A DNA stretch of 64,000 nucleotides from Streptomyces lanatus (GTDB taxonomy: Bacteria > Actinomycetota > Actinomycetes > Streptomycetales > Streptomycetaceae). Shown piece by piece: positions 8,152 to 17,054 of the stretch; positions within the stretch are counted from its first letter, which is position 1; every line of letters starts with the position of its first letter. The translations under genes and the position numbers were made by a program. The stretch spans positions 870,742-934,741 of the forward strand of contig NZ_BNBM01000001.1 of NCBI RefSeq assembly GCF_014655715.1, read 5' to 3'. The notes under the pieces are model-generated. The model was not told the DNA's origin. It searched no databases and saw only the letters and a list, made by a program, of their open reading frames with translations.

Positions 8152-8911
8152 AGTCGTGGGTGACGAGCGGGCGTCGGAGGATGAGTGCATGGGTGGTCGG
8201 CAGGTCCTGGCGGCACGACGGCTGCTGACCGGGGCGCTGGACGGTGCACCGCCCGAGCATGAGCTGGTCGCCGCCGCGCGCTCCGTCGTCGCCGAACTGG
8301 GCGCTCCCGACCTGCTGTTGGAGCTGATCACCGAACTCGCCTCGGGCGAGGGGGATCCGGAGGCCTGCGCCCGACTGTCGTACCGTCATGTCCTGGGCTT
8401 CGACAAGCTGCTGCTGATCGACGGCGGACCGCGCCAGATGCTGCGCGCCCATGTGTGGCATCCCGGTGCCGGGGCGATCGGCAAGGAGGACATCCACAAC
8501 CACCGTTCACCGCTGGCGTCCCATGTCGTCCGGGGCCGGCTGGCCATGGAGCTGTACGAGGTGGGGGACGACGGCATCTCGGCGGCCCGTTACGCGGAGT
8601 CGCTGGCGGAGCGGTCGGCGGACTGGGTGCTGGAACCGGCCGGTCCGGCGCGGCTGCGGCTGACGCATGTGGGGCAGTACGCGGCGGGCAGTTCCTACGC
8701 GCTGCCCGCGCACACCCTGCACCGGGCCTGGTGCGACACGGACGAGCCGACGGTGACGCTGTTCCTGGAGACGGGCGCCGAACGGCGTGCCCACACCGAT
8801 GTGTTCACGGCCGCGGGCCCGCATCCGGGCGCGGTGGCGAAGGTGCCGCTGTCGACGGCGGAGTATCTGGCGGCGCTCGGGGAACTGGCGGAGCGGCTCA
8901 GAACTCCGTGA
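8144..8911 (+). CDS. cupin-fold protein (cysteine-dioxygenase-like), coupled to the toroid gene
   Basis: 255 residues if started at ATG 8144, which overlaps the upstream stop (ATGGCTGA). Later starts such as 8189 are possible. A helical N-terminal part (about 1-75) is followed by a cupin region with LRAHVWHPG, EDIHNHRSPLASHVVRGRLAMELYEV and, near the C-terminus, LPAHTLHRAW. These are the spaced histidines expected of a metal-binding cupin. The reaction is not evident. Coupling suggests it acts with the membrane toroid protein. The 3' end overlaps the convergent NUDIX gene by 14 bp. Confidence 0.75.
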   Translation: MAEVVGDERASEDECMGGRQVLAARRLLTGALDGAPPEHELVAAARSVVAELGAPDLLLELITELASGEGDPEACARLSYRHVLGFDKLLLIDGGPRQMLRAHVWHPGAGAIGKEDIHNHRSPLASHVVRGRLAMELYEVGDDGISAARYAESLAERSADWVLEPAGPARLRLTHVGQYAAGSSYALPAHTLHRAWCDTDEPTVTLFLETGAERRAHTDVFTAAGPHPGAVAKVPLSTAEYLAALGELAERLRTP

Positions 8912-9323
8912 AGGCCTGCCGGACGATGTCGAGGTTGTACGCGTCGATGTCGACCCTCGTCAGCTCGGCACGGGCGAGCCAGATGGAGTCCTGGTCGCGC
9001 TCCGGCAGGGTGATGTCCGAGGTCAGGGGCCTGACCAGGAAGTTCTCCTGCCAGTTCTTGATCTCGTGCCCCCGGTAGTCGCTGAGGAAGGACGACTCGC
9101 CGACCTTGCGGACGATCTCGCCGAGGAGTCCGGTCTCCTCCTTCAGCTCGCGCAGGGCGCCGTCCCCGGGGCTCTCACCGGGCTCCAGCTTCCCGCAGGG
9201 AACACCCCAGACCCGGGGCAGGAACCGCTCCTTCTCGCTGCGGCGCACCAGCAGCACCCGCTGCTCGCCGTCCATCACGACGGCGGCCGCCAGTCGCCTG
9301 TCGCCGGGGATGTCCATCGTCAT
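8898..9323 (-). CDS. NUDIX hydrolase
   Basis: 141 residues from ATG 9323, chosen because GAGGAA lies just upstream; an in-frame ATG at 9383 lacks this. The NUDIX box is complete: GKLEPGESPGDGALRELKEE followed by TGL, with all Glu ligands. Likely hydrolyses a nucleoside diphosphate linked to another group; the substrate cannot be read from sequence. The C-terminus (VDIDAYNLDIVRQAFTEF) is unusual in length but intact. It lies 73 nt downstream of the PEP-mutase-family gene on the same strand. Confidence 0.9.
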   Translation of the reverse strand: MTMDIPGDRRLAAAVVMDGEQRVLLVRRSEKERFLPRVWGVPCGKLEPGESPGDGALRELKEETGLLGEIVRKVGESSFLSDYRGHEIKNWQENFLVRPLTSDITLPERDQDSIWLARAELTRVDIDAYNLDIVRQAFTEF

Positions 9324-9396
9324 GGTTCCTCGGTCCCTCGCCGGTGATGAGTCCAAAGGGTCTGATACCCGGGAAAGCTTCAAGGCTAACAGGGGA

Positions 9397-10176
9397 CTAC
9401 AGCCCGGCGCTGTGAACCGAGTCTCTTCGGCAGCTGAGCGCGTTCACATCGTGGTGCGAAGGGAGACTCCCGCCGGGCGTCCGCCCCTCCCGGATCTCCG
9501 CCATGGCCTCCAGCGCCGCGCCCAGCGCCCGCCGGTAGAGCAGCGAGCCCAGGCTGACGCGACGGACCCCGAGGGCGGCGAGGTCGCCGACGGTGGGGCC
9601 GGACGGGGTGTAGAGGACGTTGAGGGGGACGTCGAGGTACGCCACCAGCGCGGCGATCTCCCGGGGTTCGGCGAGGCCCGGCACGAACACCCCGTCCGCG
9701 CCCGCCTGTTGATAGACGTCGAGGCGGCTCCTGGTGTCCTCCTCCCCGTCTCCCAGCCAGTACGTGTCGGCGCGGGCGTTGACGAAGAGGCCTGGGGCGG
9801 CGGACTTGACGGCGGCGATCTTCGCGGCGTGCAGGGCGGGTGGTCCGAGCCGGTCCTCCAAGTTGATGCCGACGGCTCCGACGGCCGCCAGCTCCCGGGC
9901 GAACTCCGCCACCTCGTCCGGGTCGTCGCTGTAGCCGTCCTCCGCGTCGACGGAGAGGAGGTACGGCCCCGAGCCGAGGGCCAGGGCGAGGCGGAGGGTC
10001 TCGTCGCGGGTGGCCGACGCCCCGTCGGGCAGACCGAGGGCGGCCGCGACCCCGAGGCTGGTGGTGCCGATCGCGCGGAAGCCCTGGTCGGCGAGGGCTC
10101 GCGCCGAGGCGTGGTCCCAGGCGTTGGGCAGGAGCAGGGGTTCCTCGCTGTGGTGGAGCTCGGCGAAACTGGTCAC
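9397..10176 (-). CDS. isocitrate lyase/PEP mutase superfamily enzyme
   Basis: 259 residues from GTG 10176, with GGGAG 7 nt upstream. TIM-barrel markers of the superfamily are LPNAWDHASARALADQGFRA, SVDAEDGYSDDP, VGINLEDR and FVNARADTYW. The KKCGH motif of true isocitrate and methylisocitrate lyases is absent, so it is closer to the PEP mutase/oxaloacetate hydrolase branch that acts on alpha-oxocarboxylates. Substrate unknown. A perfect 10-bp inverted repeat lies over the upstream promoter region. Confidence 0.88.
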   Translation of the reverse strand: MTSFAELHHSEEPLLLPNAWDHASARALADQGFRAIGTTSLGVAAALGLPDGASATRDETLRLALALGSGPYLLSVDAEDGYSDDPDEVAEFARELAAVGAVGINLEDRLGPPALHAAKIAAVKSAAPGLFVNARADTYWLGDGEEDTRSRLDVYQQAGADGVFVPGLAEPREIAALVAYLDVPLNVLYTPSGPTVGDLAALGVRRVSLGSLLYRRALGAALEAMAEIREGRTPGGSLPSHHDVNALSCRRDSVHSAGL

Positions 10177-10241
10177 AACAGTCTCCCTACGGCGTCGGTC
10201 TCTCCGGGCGTGCCGGTCCTCCCTCGAAACGCTAGCCACCC

Positions 10242-10267
10242 ATCACTTCGGCCCGCACCGAAGTGAT
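10242..10267. promoter_or_regulatory. perfect 10-bp inverted repeat in a divergent promoter
   Basis: ATCACTTCGG (10242-10251) and CCGAAGTGAT (10258-10267) form a perfect dyad with a 6-nt centre. On the minus strand a TAGCGT -10-like hexamer (10233-10228) lies just downstream, placing the dyad over the -35 region of the PEP-mutase-family gene. A transcription-factor operator is more likely than a terminator because it sits between two divergent genes. Confidence 0.6.
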
Positions 10268-10326
10268 CCGGCCCACACCCCCCATCCCTCGGCAACCCTC
10301 CCGCTGAGCTGCGGCGACCCGGAGGC

Positions 10327-11742
10327 ATGACTTCCGCAAGACAGACGGCAGGGCCCACGCCCGCCGCCCCCGGCGCCGCCCACCGTCGAGTCCACGCCGC
10401 CCGCAGGCCCGTCATCGCGGGCCTCGCCGCCACCGCCGCCCTGGTCGGCGCCTGGTACGCCACCGCGGGCGCCGCCCCGTCGGCCGCGCCCGGCCTCACG
10501 CCCACCAGCACCTCGGTGGCCCTGCCCGCCAAGTTCCCCTACCTGTCGGCCGGCTACAACAACTCCCGTGAGTGGACGCGCACCGCGACCGCCGCTGCCC
10601 CCAACGGCACCCTGCGCGTGGCCTGGCCCGCGGCGAACGGCATCCATGTCACCCCGCTGACCTCCGCCGGCAAGCGCTCGGGCGCGGACACTGTCGTCAA
10701 GGGTGCCAAGGAGGTCGGTGGCCTGGTCGCGCACAACGACGGCTTCGCGCTGCTGACCCGGGTCGCCGACACCAACAAGTGGAAGGAGACGGCGGCCGCG
10801 ATCGTCCGCTACACGAACGGCAGGCAGACCTTCCGCACCAAGCTCACCGGCACGGCCTCCCACGACACGTCCCCGACCCTCGACGGCCAGCTCACCTGGA
10901 ACGGCACCAAGTACGGCGCCTACTTCGTGGTGCACGGCGCGGGCGGCTTCGCCGACGGGCACTTCGGCGACAAGCTGTCGTACATCGGCGCCAAGGGCGC
11001 CAAGCTGAGCGGCGGTTGGGGCTGGGGATGCAGCCACAACGAGGGCATCGCCCTGCACGCCGAGAAGACCGGCGCCTTCACCTCCCTCTGCTTCGACGAC
11101 TGGCGCTCGGGCCTGTTCGTGTCGACGGGGATCGGCGCACCCGACGTGGCCCCGGTCGTGCAGCGCGAGCAGTGCTGGGCGGGCTACTGCGGCGGCACGT
11201 TCGCGGGGCGTACCGGTGATCTCGTGAAGTCCGCGGGCGGGCGCTACGCCACCGCCTTCGCCTCACGCGGCGCCGCGTCGGCCAAGAAGAACCCCGCGGA
11301 CTCCTCCGGCCGCGGCTGGTCGGTCACCCCGAGGACCAGCACCCACCAGGTGGCCGTCGCCTTCCTGAAGAACCGCAACTCCGGTCCCGGCAAGGCGATC
11401 CGCCTCTCCGACAACAAAGGCACGGAGCACGTCAACGTCCGCCTCGCGCCGTACGGCAAGGACCGACTCCTCCTGTCCTGGGAGTCGTTGAAGAACGCCA
11501 AGTGCAAGTCCGGCACCTGCACCGGCACCTTCACGGGCACGAACCTCCGTCTCATCGATTGGAACGGCAGGTTCCAGAGCGCCACGAAGGTCGTCAACAG
11601 CCGTATCACGGGCGATATCGCGGTCCAGAAGGACGGCACCCTGACCTGGGCGTCCGTGCCGGTCAAGCCGTCGTACGCGACGCCGCTCACCGGGGCGTCG
11701 CCGACCACGACGACCCTGCAGATGGCCCGCCTCAAGCCCTGA
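10327..11742 (+). CDS. secreted or membrane-anchored beta-propeller-like protein of unknown function
   Basis: 471 residues from ATG 10327. A basic N-terminus (RRVHAARR) precedes one hydrophobic segment at about 29-50 (VIAGLAATAALVGAWYATAG), a signal peptide or anchor. The remaining 420 residues are beta-rich with repeated blades such as GGLVAHNDGFALLTRV, KDRLLLSWESL and DIAVQKDGTLTWASVPV. Paired cysteines (WGWGCSHNEG and SLCFDDW; EQCWAGYCGG; AKCKSGTCTG) suggest disulphides outside the cell. I do not recognise a family. Confidence 0.75.
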   Translation: MTSARQTAGPTPAAPGAAHRRVHAARRPVIAGLAATAALVGAWYATAGAAPSAAPGLTPTSTSVALPAKFPYLSAGYNNSREWTRTATAAAPNGTLRVAWPAANGIHVTPLTSAGKRSGADTVVKGAKEVGGLVAHNDGFALLTRVADTNKWKETAAAIVRYTNGRQTFRTKLTGTASHDTSPTLDGQLTWNGTKYGAYFVVHGAGGFADGHFGDKLSYIGAKGAKLSGGWGWGCSHNEGIALHAEKTGAFTSLCFDDWRSGLFVSTGIGAPDVAPVVQREQCWAGYCGGTFAGRTGDLVKSAGGRYATAFASRGAASAKKNPADSSGRGWSVTPRTSTHQVAVAFLKNRNSGPGKAIRLSDNKGTEHVNVRLAPYGKDRLLLSWESLKNAKCKSGTCTGTFTGTNLRLIDWNGRFQSATKVVNSRITGDIAVQKDGTLTWASVPVKPSYATPLTGASPTTTTLQMARLKP

Positions 11743-11805
11743 TGTCATGAGGCCCCCGTACTGTTGCGACGATCATCATCGCGACGAGAACCCACGGGGG
11801 CGCAC

Positions 11806-12459
11806 ATGACCATTCACCGACCGGGGCTGCCGGAGGACCTGCCGCCGGGCGAGGAGTTGTGGGCGCGTTGGGCGCTGCTCGCCGCCGTCAAGGCGACGAC
11901 GGAGCAGGAGGAGTGCCCGAGCGTGCACCGAAGCGGCCACTGGATCGACGAGGAGGGGCTGCACTGGGACGACTGCGGCTGCACCTGGTGGATCCTGTCC
12001 CGGATGGGCGAGGGCCGGTTCGTGCTGTACGGCGAGGACGAGTCGAGCGACGTGAAGTGGCACGAGCCGCCGGTCGACATGCTGGCCGGCGGCCCCGACT
12101 GGCTGCCCTACGAGGAGCTGAGGTACCGGCTGGAAGGCAATGAGCTCGGCTGCGTCTACTGGTACGAGAACGGCGCCTGGAGCCGGGCGCCCTACCCGGA
12201 CAGCCTCAAGGACGACGGCCTGGACTGCGGCATGAACGACCTCGTCGACCGCGCCGGTCTGCTGAGGGAGCTGGCGCTCTACATCGACGACACGAGCGCC
12301 GCCCCCCTCCTGGCCGCCGCCGAGGCATACGCACTCGACGCGGAGCTGCTGCTGGAGCGGCTGCGCACCCACGCCGACGGTGAGCCGGTGGAACCGCCCG
12401 CCGTCGCCAGGGCACTCGACCGCACGGGCATCACCACATCCCAAGAGGTCAGTCGCTGA
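11806..12459 (+). CDS. unknown acidic cytoplasmic protein
   Basis: 217 residues from ATG 11806, preceded by GGGGG. It is acidic and tryptophan-rich in the middle (GLHWDDCGCTWWILSRMGEG, LGCVYWYENGAWSR). There is no signal peptide or membrane segment. The C-terminal half is helical (LLAAAEAYALDAELLLERLR). No family is recognised with confidence. Its 3' end overlaps the convergent DUF2264 gene by 11 bp, so nothing links it to the sugar genes beyond position. Confidence 0.7.
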   Translation: MTIHRPGLPEDLPPGEELWARWALLAAVKATTEQEECPSVHRSGHWIDEEGLHWDDCGCTWWILSRMGEGRFVLYGEDESSDVKWHEPPVDMLAGGPDWLPYEELRYRLEGNELGCVYWYENGAWSRAPYPDSLKDDGLDCGMNDLVDRAGLLRELALYIDDTSAAPLLAAAEAYALDAELLLERLRTHADGEPVEPPAVARALDRTGITTSQEVSR

Positions 12460-14143
12460 CCCTCACGTCGACACCATCCGCCAGCCGGGCCCGGACCTCA
12501 CGACCGTCGCTCCACCGGACATGGATGCCACTGTCGTCCACGCTCACGGTCACCAACTCGTCCAGCGGCGCGGGTTCCGGCTCGGCCGTGAGCCGGGCGA
12601 GGGCGACGAAGAGGGTGGGTCCGGCATCGGTCACGCCGGTGAGGTCCTCGTCCAGCCGGGCGGCGGGCCGGAGTTCGGCGCTGACCCCGTCCCCCGCGGC
12701 CCAGCCCGTCACCCGCACCGGCGTCCCCGGCTCGGCACCCGTCACCAGATGGGCCCGCACCTCCACGGCCCCCCGCGCGAGCACCACGCTCGTCACCCGC
12801 ACCCCGTCGCCGACCGAGTGCCGCGAGGCCGCCCAGCCGTCCCCCACGCCCAGCGGCACCAGGTCCGTACGGCTCGGGTCGTCGCCGACGATCACGCTGT
12901 TGTCGTACGACGGTGAGGGCGCCGTCACGGTCGAGTAGGCGAGGCGCGTGTAGTACGGGTCGTAGCGGACGTCCTCGCTGCCGTGGTTGTGGAGGCGGAC
13001 GACACCGTCCGAACTCGTGGACTGCAGCAGCCAGTTGGGGGCGGCGACGGCGGTCACGGCGTCGACGCGCTCGGCGGGGGCCGCTTCCTCCTCCGCCGTC
13101 CACACCTCGTGGTCGGCGGGGAGGAGCAGGCCCAGGAATCCCTTGCTCGCCCAGTACGGGGACGCGGGGCCCGAATAGCCCTGGAGGACGGCCGTGTCCG
13201 GCCCGTGCCAGCCGAGGGTGAGCAGGCCGTTCGCGTCGACCGCGTCGCGCTCCAGGAAGTACTTCAGCGCGCCCGAGGCCAGCCGCCGGGTCTCCCCCGG
13301 CGCCAGCGGCGTACGGCCCGTCAGGGCGCCCAGCCACAGGGGGGCCGTCGTCGCGAAGCGGTACGTCAGGGAGCGGCCCTGGTGCATGGGGGCGCCGTCG
13401 CCGCCGAACAGGCGGGCGTAGTCCTCCAGGTGGCGGGAGAGCCGGTCGCCGTACAGGTCGAGGAGCCGTTCGTCCCGCGCGAGCCAGGCGTGCAGCACCG
13501 GGTAGAGGTGCATCGCCCAGCCGTTGTAGTAGTCGTACTTGCGGCCGTCGCCGTCCGTGTACCAGCCGTCGCCGACGTACCAGTCCTCGATGCGCTCCAG
13601 GCCCCGGTCGATGGCCTTGCGGGACTCCTCGGCCGCGTGGCCGATCTCCTGGAGGAAGCCGCCCACGGTCACCGGGAACAGCTCCCAGTTGCAGGGCCAG
13701 GCCTCGGCGGTCAGCGCGTCCCCGAGCCAGGCCGCCGCCCGCTGCCGCACCGCGTCGTCCAGCCGGTCCCACAGCAGGGGCCGGGTCAGCCGCAGCGCGA
13801 GGGCGATCGACGCCGCTTCGACCAGGGGCTGGCCCCGGTCCTCGATACGCGGCCAGACACCCGAGACGCCGGCCGCGAGACCGTCGGCGTAGCGCTCCAG
13901 CGCCGTCTCGTCCCGGCGGAAGGCCGCGAGGAGCAGGGTGCGGGCGTAGCCCTCCAGACCGTCGGAGAGGCGGCCCGACCAGCTCTCGTGGTCGCCGGGG
14001 AAGTGGTAGAGGGCGCGGTCCTCGGTGGCGTACGGCTCCACCGCGGCGAGCAGGGCGTCGGCGGCCGCCTCCCAGTGGGCGCGGGTGTAGCCGGTGCGGG
14101 GGCTGAGGGTGCGGTCGTCGGACGGCAGCTGCATCGTTCTCAT
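12449..14143 (-). CDS. DUF2264-domain protein, probable glycan-active enzyme
   Basis: 564 residues from ATG 14143 (ATG 14134 also possible). An N-terminal helical toroid of the DUF2264 type (ALYHFPGDHESWSGRLSDGL, WPCNWELFPVTVGGFLQEIG, DGRKYDYYNGWAMHLYP, MHQGRSLTYRFATTAPLW, YSGPASPYWASKGFLGLLLP) is followed by a beta-rich C-terminal domain from about 385. There is no signal peptide, so it is cytoplasmic. I recall some DUF2264 proteins being classed as glucuronidases (GH154), but I cannot confirm that here. It lies 61 nt after the acetylesterase gene on the same strand and is probably cotranscribed with it. Confidence 0.82.
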   Translation of the reverse strand: MRTMQLPSDDRTLSPRTGYTRAHWEAAADALLAAVEPYATEDRALYHFPGDHESWSGRLSDGLEGYARTLLLAAFRRDETALERYADGLAAGVSGVWPRIEDRGQPLVEAASIALALRLTRPLLWDRLDDAVRQRAAAWLGDALTAEAWPCNWELFPVTVGGFLQEIGHAAEESRKAIDRGLERIEDWYVGDGWYTDGDGRKYDYYNGWAMHLYPVLHAWLARDERLLDLYGDRLSRHLEDYARLFGGDGAPMHQGRSLTYRFATTAPLWLGALTGRTPLAPGETRRLASGALKYFLERDAVDANGLLTLGWHGPDTAVLQGYSGPASPYWASKGFLGLLLPADHEVWTAEEEAAPAERVDAVTAVAAPNWLLQSTSSDGVVRLHNHGSEDVRYDPYYTRLAYSTVTAPSPSYDNSVIVGDDPSRTDLVPLGVGDGWAASRHSVGDGVRVTSVVLARGAVEVRAHLVTGAEPGTPVRVTGWAAGDGVSAELRPAARLDEDLTGVTDAGPTLFVALARLTAEPEPAPLDELVTVSVDDSGIHVRWSDGREVRARLADGVDVRVSD

Positions 14144-14204
14144 TCCGGCTCGGGAAACGGTCGGACCTGGGGCGCCCCGGTTCCGGTCGAGGCGCCCCAG
14201 GAGT

Positions 14205-15224
14205 TCATCCCACCCTCACCTGGCCCCGGGGCACCAGATGGCGGGCGACGAGTTCGTCGCGGACCAGGCCCGCGTAGACCGTGGCGCCGTGCACCGAGGT
14301 GTGGGTGTTGTCCCGCTTCTCGTTGTACAGGTAGAGCGCCTTGGATGCCTCGACACCCAGGGACTCCACCAGCGCCTTGGTCCTCGCCGTCAGGTCGATC
14401 AGGGGGACGTCCCGCGCGGCGGCCACCGAGCGTACGACCGCGGGGTGGTCCACGCCCAGGCCGTTCACCAGCAGGGCCGTGTTGTTGTCGAGCGTGCCGT
14501 CGGAGTTGAACCAGCGGCGCACGATGGGGGTGACGAGGACGGGCTCGCCGCCCTTGGTGCGGACGCCGGCCACCAGTGTCTCCAAGTTCGCGCGGTACGT
14601 CGCCTCGTCGGTCGTCTTGTCGTTGTGGGCGAGCTGGATCAGCACCAGGTCGCCGGGGCGGATCCGCGGCTGGACGGTGGCCCAGAGGCGGGCGTCGGCG
14701 AGGTAGGAGACCGTACTCTCGCCGGAGTCGGCGTAGTTGGCGACGGACAGGCCCTTGCGCAGGAACTGCGGGAGCTGCTGGCCCCAGCCGGAGTACGGGT
14801 CGCCCGGCTGGTCGCAGACCGTGGAGTCGCCGACGAGGAAGATCTGGCGGGCGTGCCGGGCCGGGGTGACCTTGATGTCGGCGAGCGCGGGTGCGGTGCC
14901 GCCCAGCACCAGGTCCAGGCCCGGTGTGCCCTCGGCGCCGGTCGGCTCGCCCTCGGGCGTACGGACGTCCACCGTGAAGCTGCGGGCGACGCGCTCACCG
15001 GCCGGGGCGGTCGTCTCGGGGAGCAGGGCGCGGCGCGTCTCGCCGCTGATGCTCGTGCTCGACGCGGAATCGCCGCCCAGGAGGACCTTGACGTCGTAAC
15101 TGCCGGGCGGGACGTCGAAGTGGCAGGCGGTGGCCGTGCAGTCGGCCTGCGCTTCGGCCGGTGCGGCGGTCAGCACGGTGCCCAAGGCTGCCGCCACCAG
15201 TACGGCGACGCTGAAACGTCTCAT
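14205..15224 (-). CDS. secreted rhamnogalacturonan acetylesterase (SGNH hydrolase)
   Basis: 339 residues with a Sec signal (MRRFSVAVLVAAALGTVLTA to AEAQ). An N-terminal beta domain (about 27-125) is followed by the SGNH catalytic domain: FLVGDSTVCDQPG with the nucleophile Ser near 134, SGWGQQL, ANYADSGEST, IQLAHNDKT and the terminal DNTHTSVHGA providing Asp and His. These motifs are those of rhamnogalacturonan acetylesterases (CE12), which remove acetyl groups from pectin so that lyases can cut. It is divergent from the PL4-type lyase gene, whose substrate this enzyme would de-esterify. Confidence 0.88.
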   Translation of the reverse strand: MRRFSVAVLVAAALGTVLTAAPAEAQADCTATACHFDVPPGSYDVKVLLGGDSASSTSISGETRRALLPETTAPAGERVARSFTVDVRTPEGEPTGAEGTPGLDLVLGGTAPALADIKVTPARHARQIFLVGDSTVCDQPGDPYSGWGQQLPQFLRKGLSVANYADSGESTVSYLADARLWATVQPRIRPGDLVLIQLAHNDKTTDEATYRANLETLVAGVRTKGGEPVLVTPIVRRWFNSDGTLDNNTALLVNGLGVDHPAVVRSVAAARDVPLIDLTARTKALVESLGVEASKALYLYNEKRDNTHTSVHGATVYAGLVRDELVARHLVPRGQVRVG

Positions 15225-15382
15225 ACGCGACTCCCCTCACTCGATTCGACAAGCGCTTTCTTCACGAGGATGCCAGTTCAGGGAACTGCCCAGCCCAAGC
15301 TTTGCGCAAGCCCTTTCGCGAAATCGATTCAACTGTCACGCTGCACAACACCCGACCCCCACGCTCGAAGGAGGCACCCCCC
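15225..15382. promoter_or_regulatory. divergent promoter of acetylesterase and rhamnogalacturonan lyase with several dyads
   Basis: Contains AAGCGCTTTC (15251-15260), a LacI-type core also found at 19691 and 37291. It also holds CAGTTCAGGGAACTG (15274-15288, 6-bp arms), TTGCGCAA (15302-15309) and TTTCGCGAAA (15314-15323). AAGGAGG at 15368-15374 is the ribosome site of the lyase gene. The cluster of dyads suggests control by at least one sugar-responsive regulator. Which protein binds is inference. Confidence 0.55.
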
Positions 15383-17047
15383 ATGTCCGGATCCCATGGA
15401 AGATCCGTTCGCCGCCGCACCTTCGTCCTCGGCGCCACGGCCGCCGCGGGAACGGCGGCCCTCGCCGGCACGGCGCGCGCCGCGGCCTTCGGCTGGAGCG
15501 ACGACGGCTCGAACTTCGTCGTCGACACCGGCGCCAACCTCGTCTTCAAGGTCAGCAAGTCCAACGGCGATCTGACCTCGCTGGTCTACCGCGGCACGGA
15601 GTACCAGGGCTACGGCGGCATGAACTCGCACATCGAGTCCGGCCTCGGCAGCTCCACCGTGTCCATCAGGCAGTCCGGTTCGACGATCCTGATCTCGGTC
15701 GCGTACGGCACCCTGCGGCACTACTACGCGGCCCGCAGCGGCGAGAACAACATCTACCTGTGGACCAACAAGGCCGACACGTCGGTCTCCGCGACCCGCT
15801 ACATCCTGCGCGTGAAGAAGGGCCTGTTCCTCAACGACGAGCCCGACTCCTACACTTACGCGCCCACCACGATCGAGGCCTCGGACGTCTTCAAGAAGTC
15901 CGACGGTCAGACCCGCTCGAAGCACTACTCGAAGCGCCGCGTGATGGACTACGACTACATCGGCTGGTCGGGCGGCGGCGTCGGCCTGTGGATCGTGCGC
16001 AGCAACCACGAGAAGGCGTCCGGCGGGCCCTTCTACCGCTCCCTCCTCCGCCACCAGAGCGCCGACGGCGGCGGCCTGTACGAGATCCTCTACTACGGCC
16101 AGAACCAGACCGAGGCCCAGCGCTTCGGCCTCCAGGGCCCGTACGTCATCGCCCTCACCGACGGCGGCGCGCCCTCCTCGTCCCTGTTCCCGGGCACCCT
16201 CACCACCTCGTGGGCGGACTCGCTCGGCATGTCCGGGTACGTAGGCGCGAGCGGGCGCGGCAAGGTCGCCGGGGTCGGGATCTCCGGGCGGAACACGGCG
16301 TACCCGTACACGGTCGGCATCGCCAACCCGACGGCGCAGTACTGGAGTTCGGCACGTTCGTCGGACGGCTACTTCTCGATCGGGGGTGTGCTGCCGGGGA
16401 CGTACACCCTCACGGTCTTCAAGGGCGAACTCGCCGTCCACACGACCTCGGTGTCGGTCACGGCCGGTGGCACGACCACCCTCAACACGATCGCCCTCCC
16501 GTCCTCCAACGACCCGAGCAACGCGAGCGCCATCTGGCGGATCGGTGACTGGAACGGCACGCCGAGCGGCTTCAAGAACGCCGATCTGATGACGTACGCC
16601 CATCCGTCCGACGTCCGGGCCGCCGCCTGGACCGGCAATGTCGTCATCGGCAACAACGAGACGTCGTCCTTCCCCTGCTATCTCTGGAAGGACGTCAACA
16701 GCGGGATCCTGGTCTACTTCCGGCTGACGGCGGCCCAGGCGGCGGCCGCGCACACCCTGCGGATCGGGGCCACGACGGCGTACGCCAACGGCCGCCCCCA
16801 GGTGTCGGTCAACGGCGCCTGGACGTCCGCCATCCCCACCCCGCCCACCCAGCCGGACACCCGGTCGCTGACCAACGGGTCCTACCGGGGCAACAACCAC
16901 ACGTTCACTTACAGCGTGCCGGCGTCCGCCTGGCTGACGGACACCGGCCAGTACAACGTGCTGAAGATCGACGTGGTGAGCGGTTCGGGGCTGACCGGCT
17001 ATCTCAGCGCGGGCACGGCGATCGACGCGATCGACCTGCTCGCCTGA
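15383..17047 (+). CDS. secreted rhamnogalacturonan lyase (PL4 type)
   Basis: 554 residues from ATG 15383 with AAGGAGG 8 nt upstream. Tat signal RRRTFVLGATAAAGTAALAG to ARAA. The N-terminal catalytic beta-sandwich (about 34-290: FVVDTGANLVFKVSKSNGDL, GTEYQGYGGMNSHIESGLGS, RRVMDYDYIGWSGGGVGLW) is followed by a fibronectin-like linker (GVLPGTYTLTVFKGELAVHT). A C-terminal carbohydrate-binding beta domain follows (IWRIGDWNGTPSGFKNADLM onwards). This three-domain order is that of rhamnogalacturonan endolyases, which cleave the rhamnose-galacturonate backbone of pectin RG-I by beta-elimination. Confidence 0.9.
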   Translation: MSGSHGRSVRRRTFVLGATAAAGTAALAGTARAAAFGWSDDGSNFVVDTGANLVFKVSKSNGDLTSLVYRGTEYQGYGGMNSHIESGLGSSTVSIRQSGSTILISVAYGTLRHYYAARSGENNIYLWTNKADTSVSATRYILRVKKGLFLNDEPDSYTYAPTTIEASDVFKKSDGQTRSKHYSKRRVMDYDYIGWSGGGVGLWIVRSNHEKASGGPFYRSLLRHQSADGGGLYEILYYGQNQTEAQRFGLQGPYVIALTDGGAPSSSLFPGTLTTSWADSLGMSGYVGASGRGKVAGVGISGRNTAYPYTVGIANPTAQYWSSARSSDGYFSIGGVLPGTYTLTVFKGELAVHTTSVSVTAGGTTTLNTIALPSSNDPSNASAIWRIGDWNGTPSGFKNADLMTYAHPSDVRAAAWTGNVVIGNNETSSFPCYLWKDVNSGILVYFRLTAAQAAAAHTLRIGATTAYANGRPQVSVNGAWTSAIPTPPTQPDTRSLTNGSYRGNNHTFTYSVPASAWLTDTGQYNVLKIDVVSGSGLTGYLSAGTAIDAIDLLA

Positions 17048-17054
17048 CGGCATC

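Noticed and set aside
9397..10176. Isocitrate or methylisocitrate lyase
   Set aside because: The KKCGH catalytic motif is absent.
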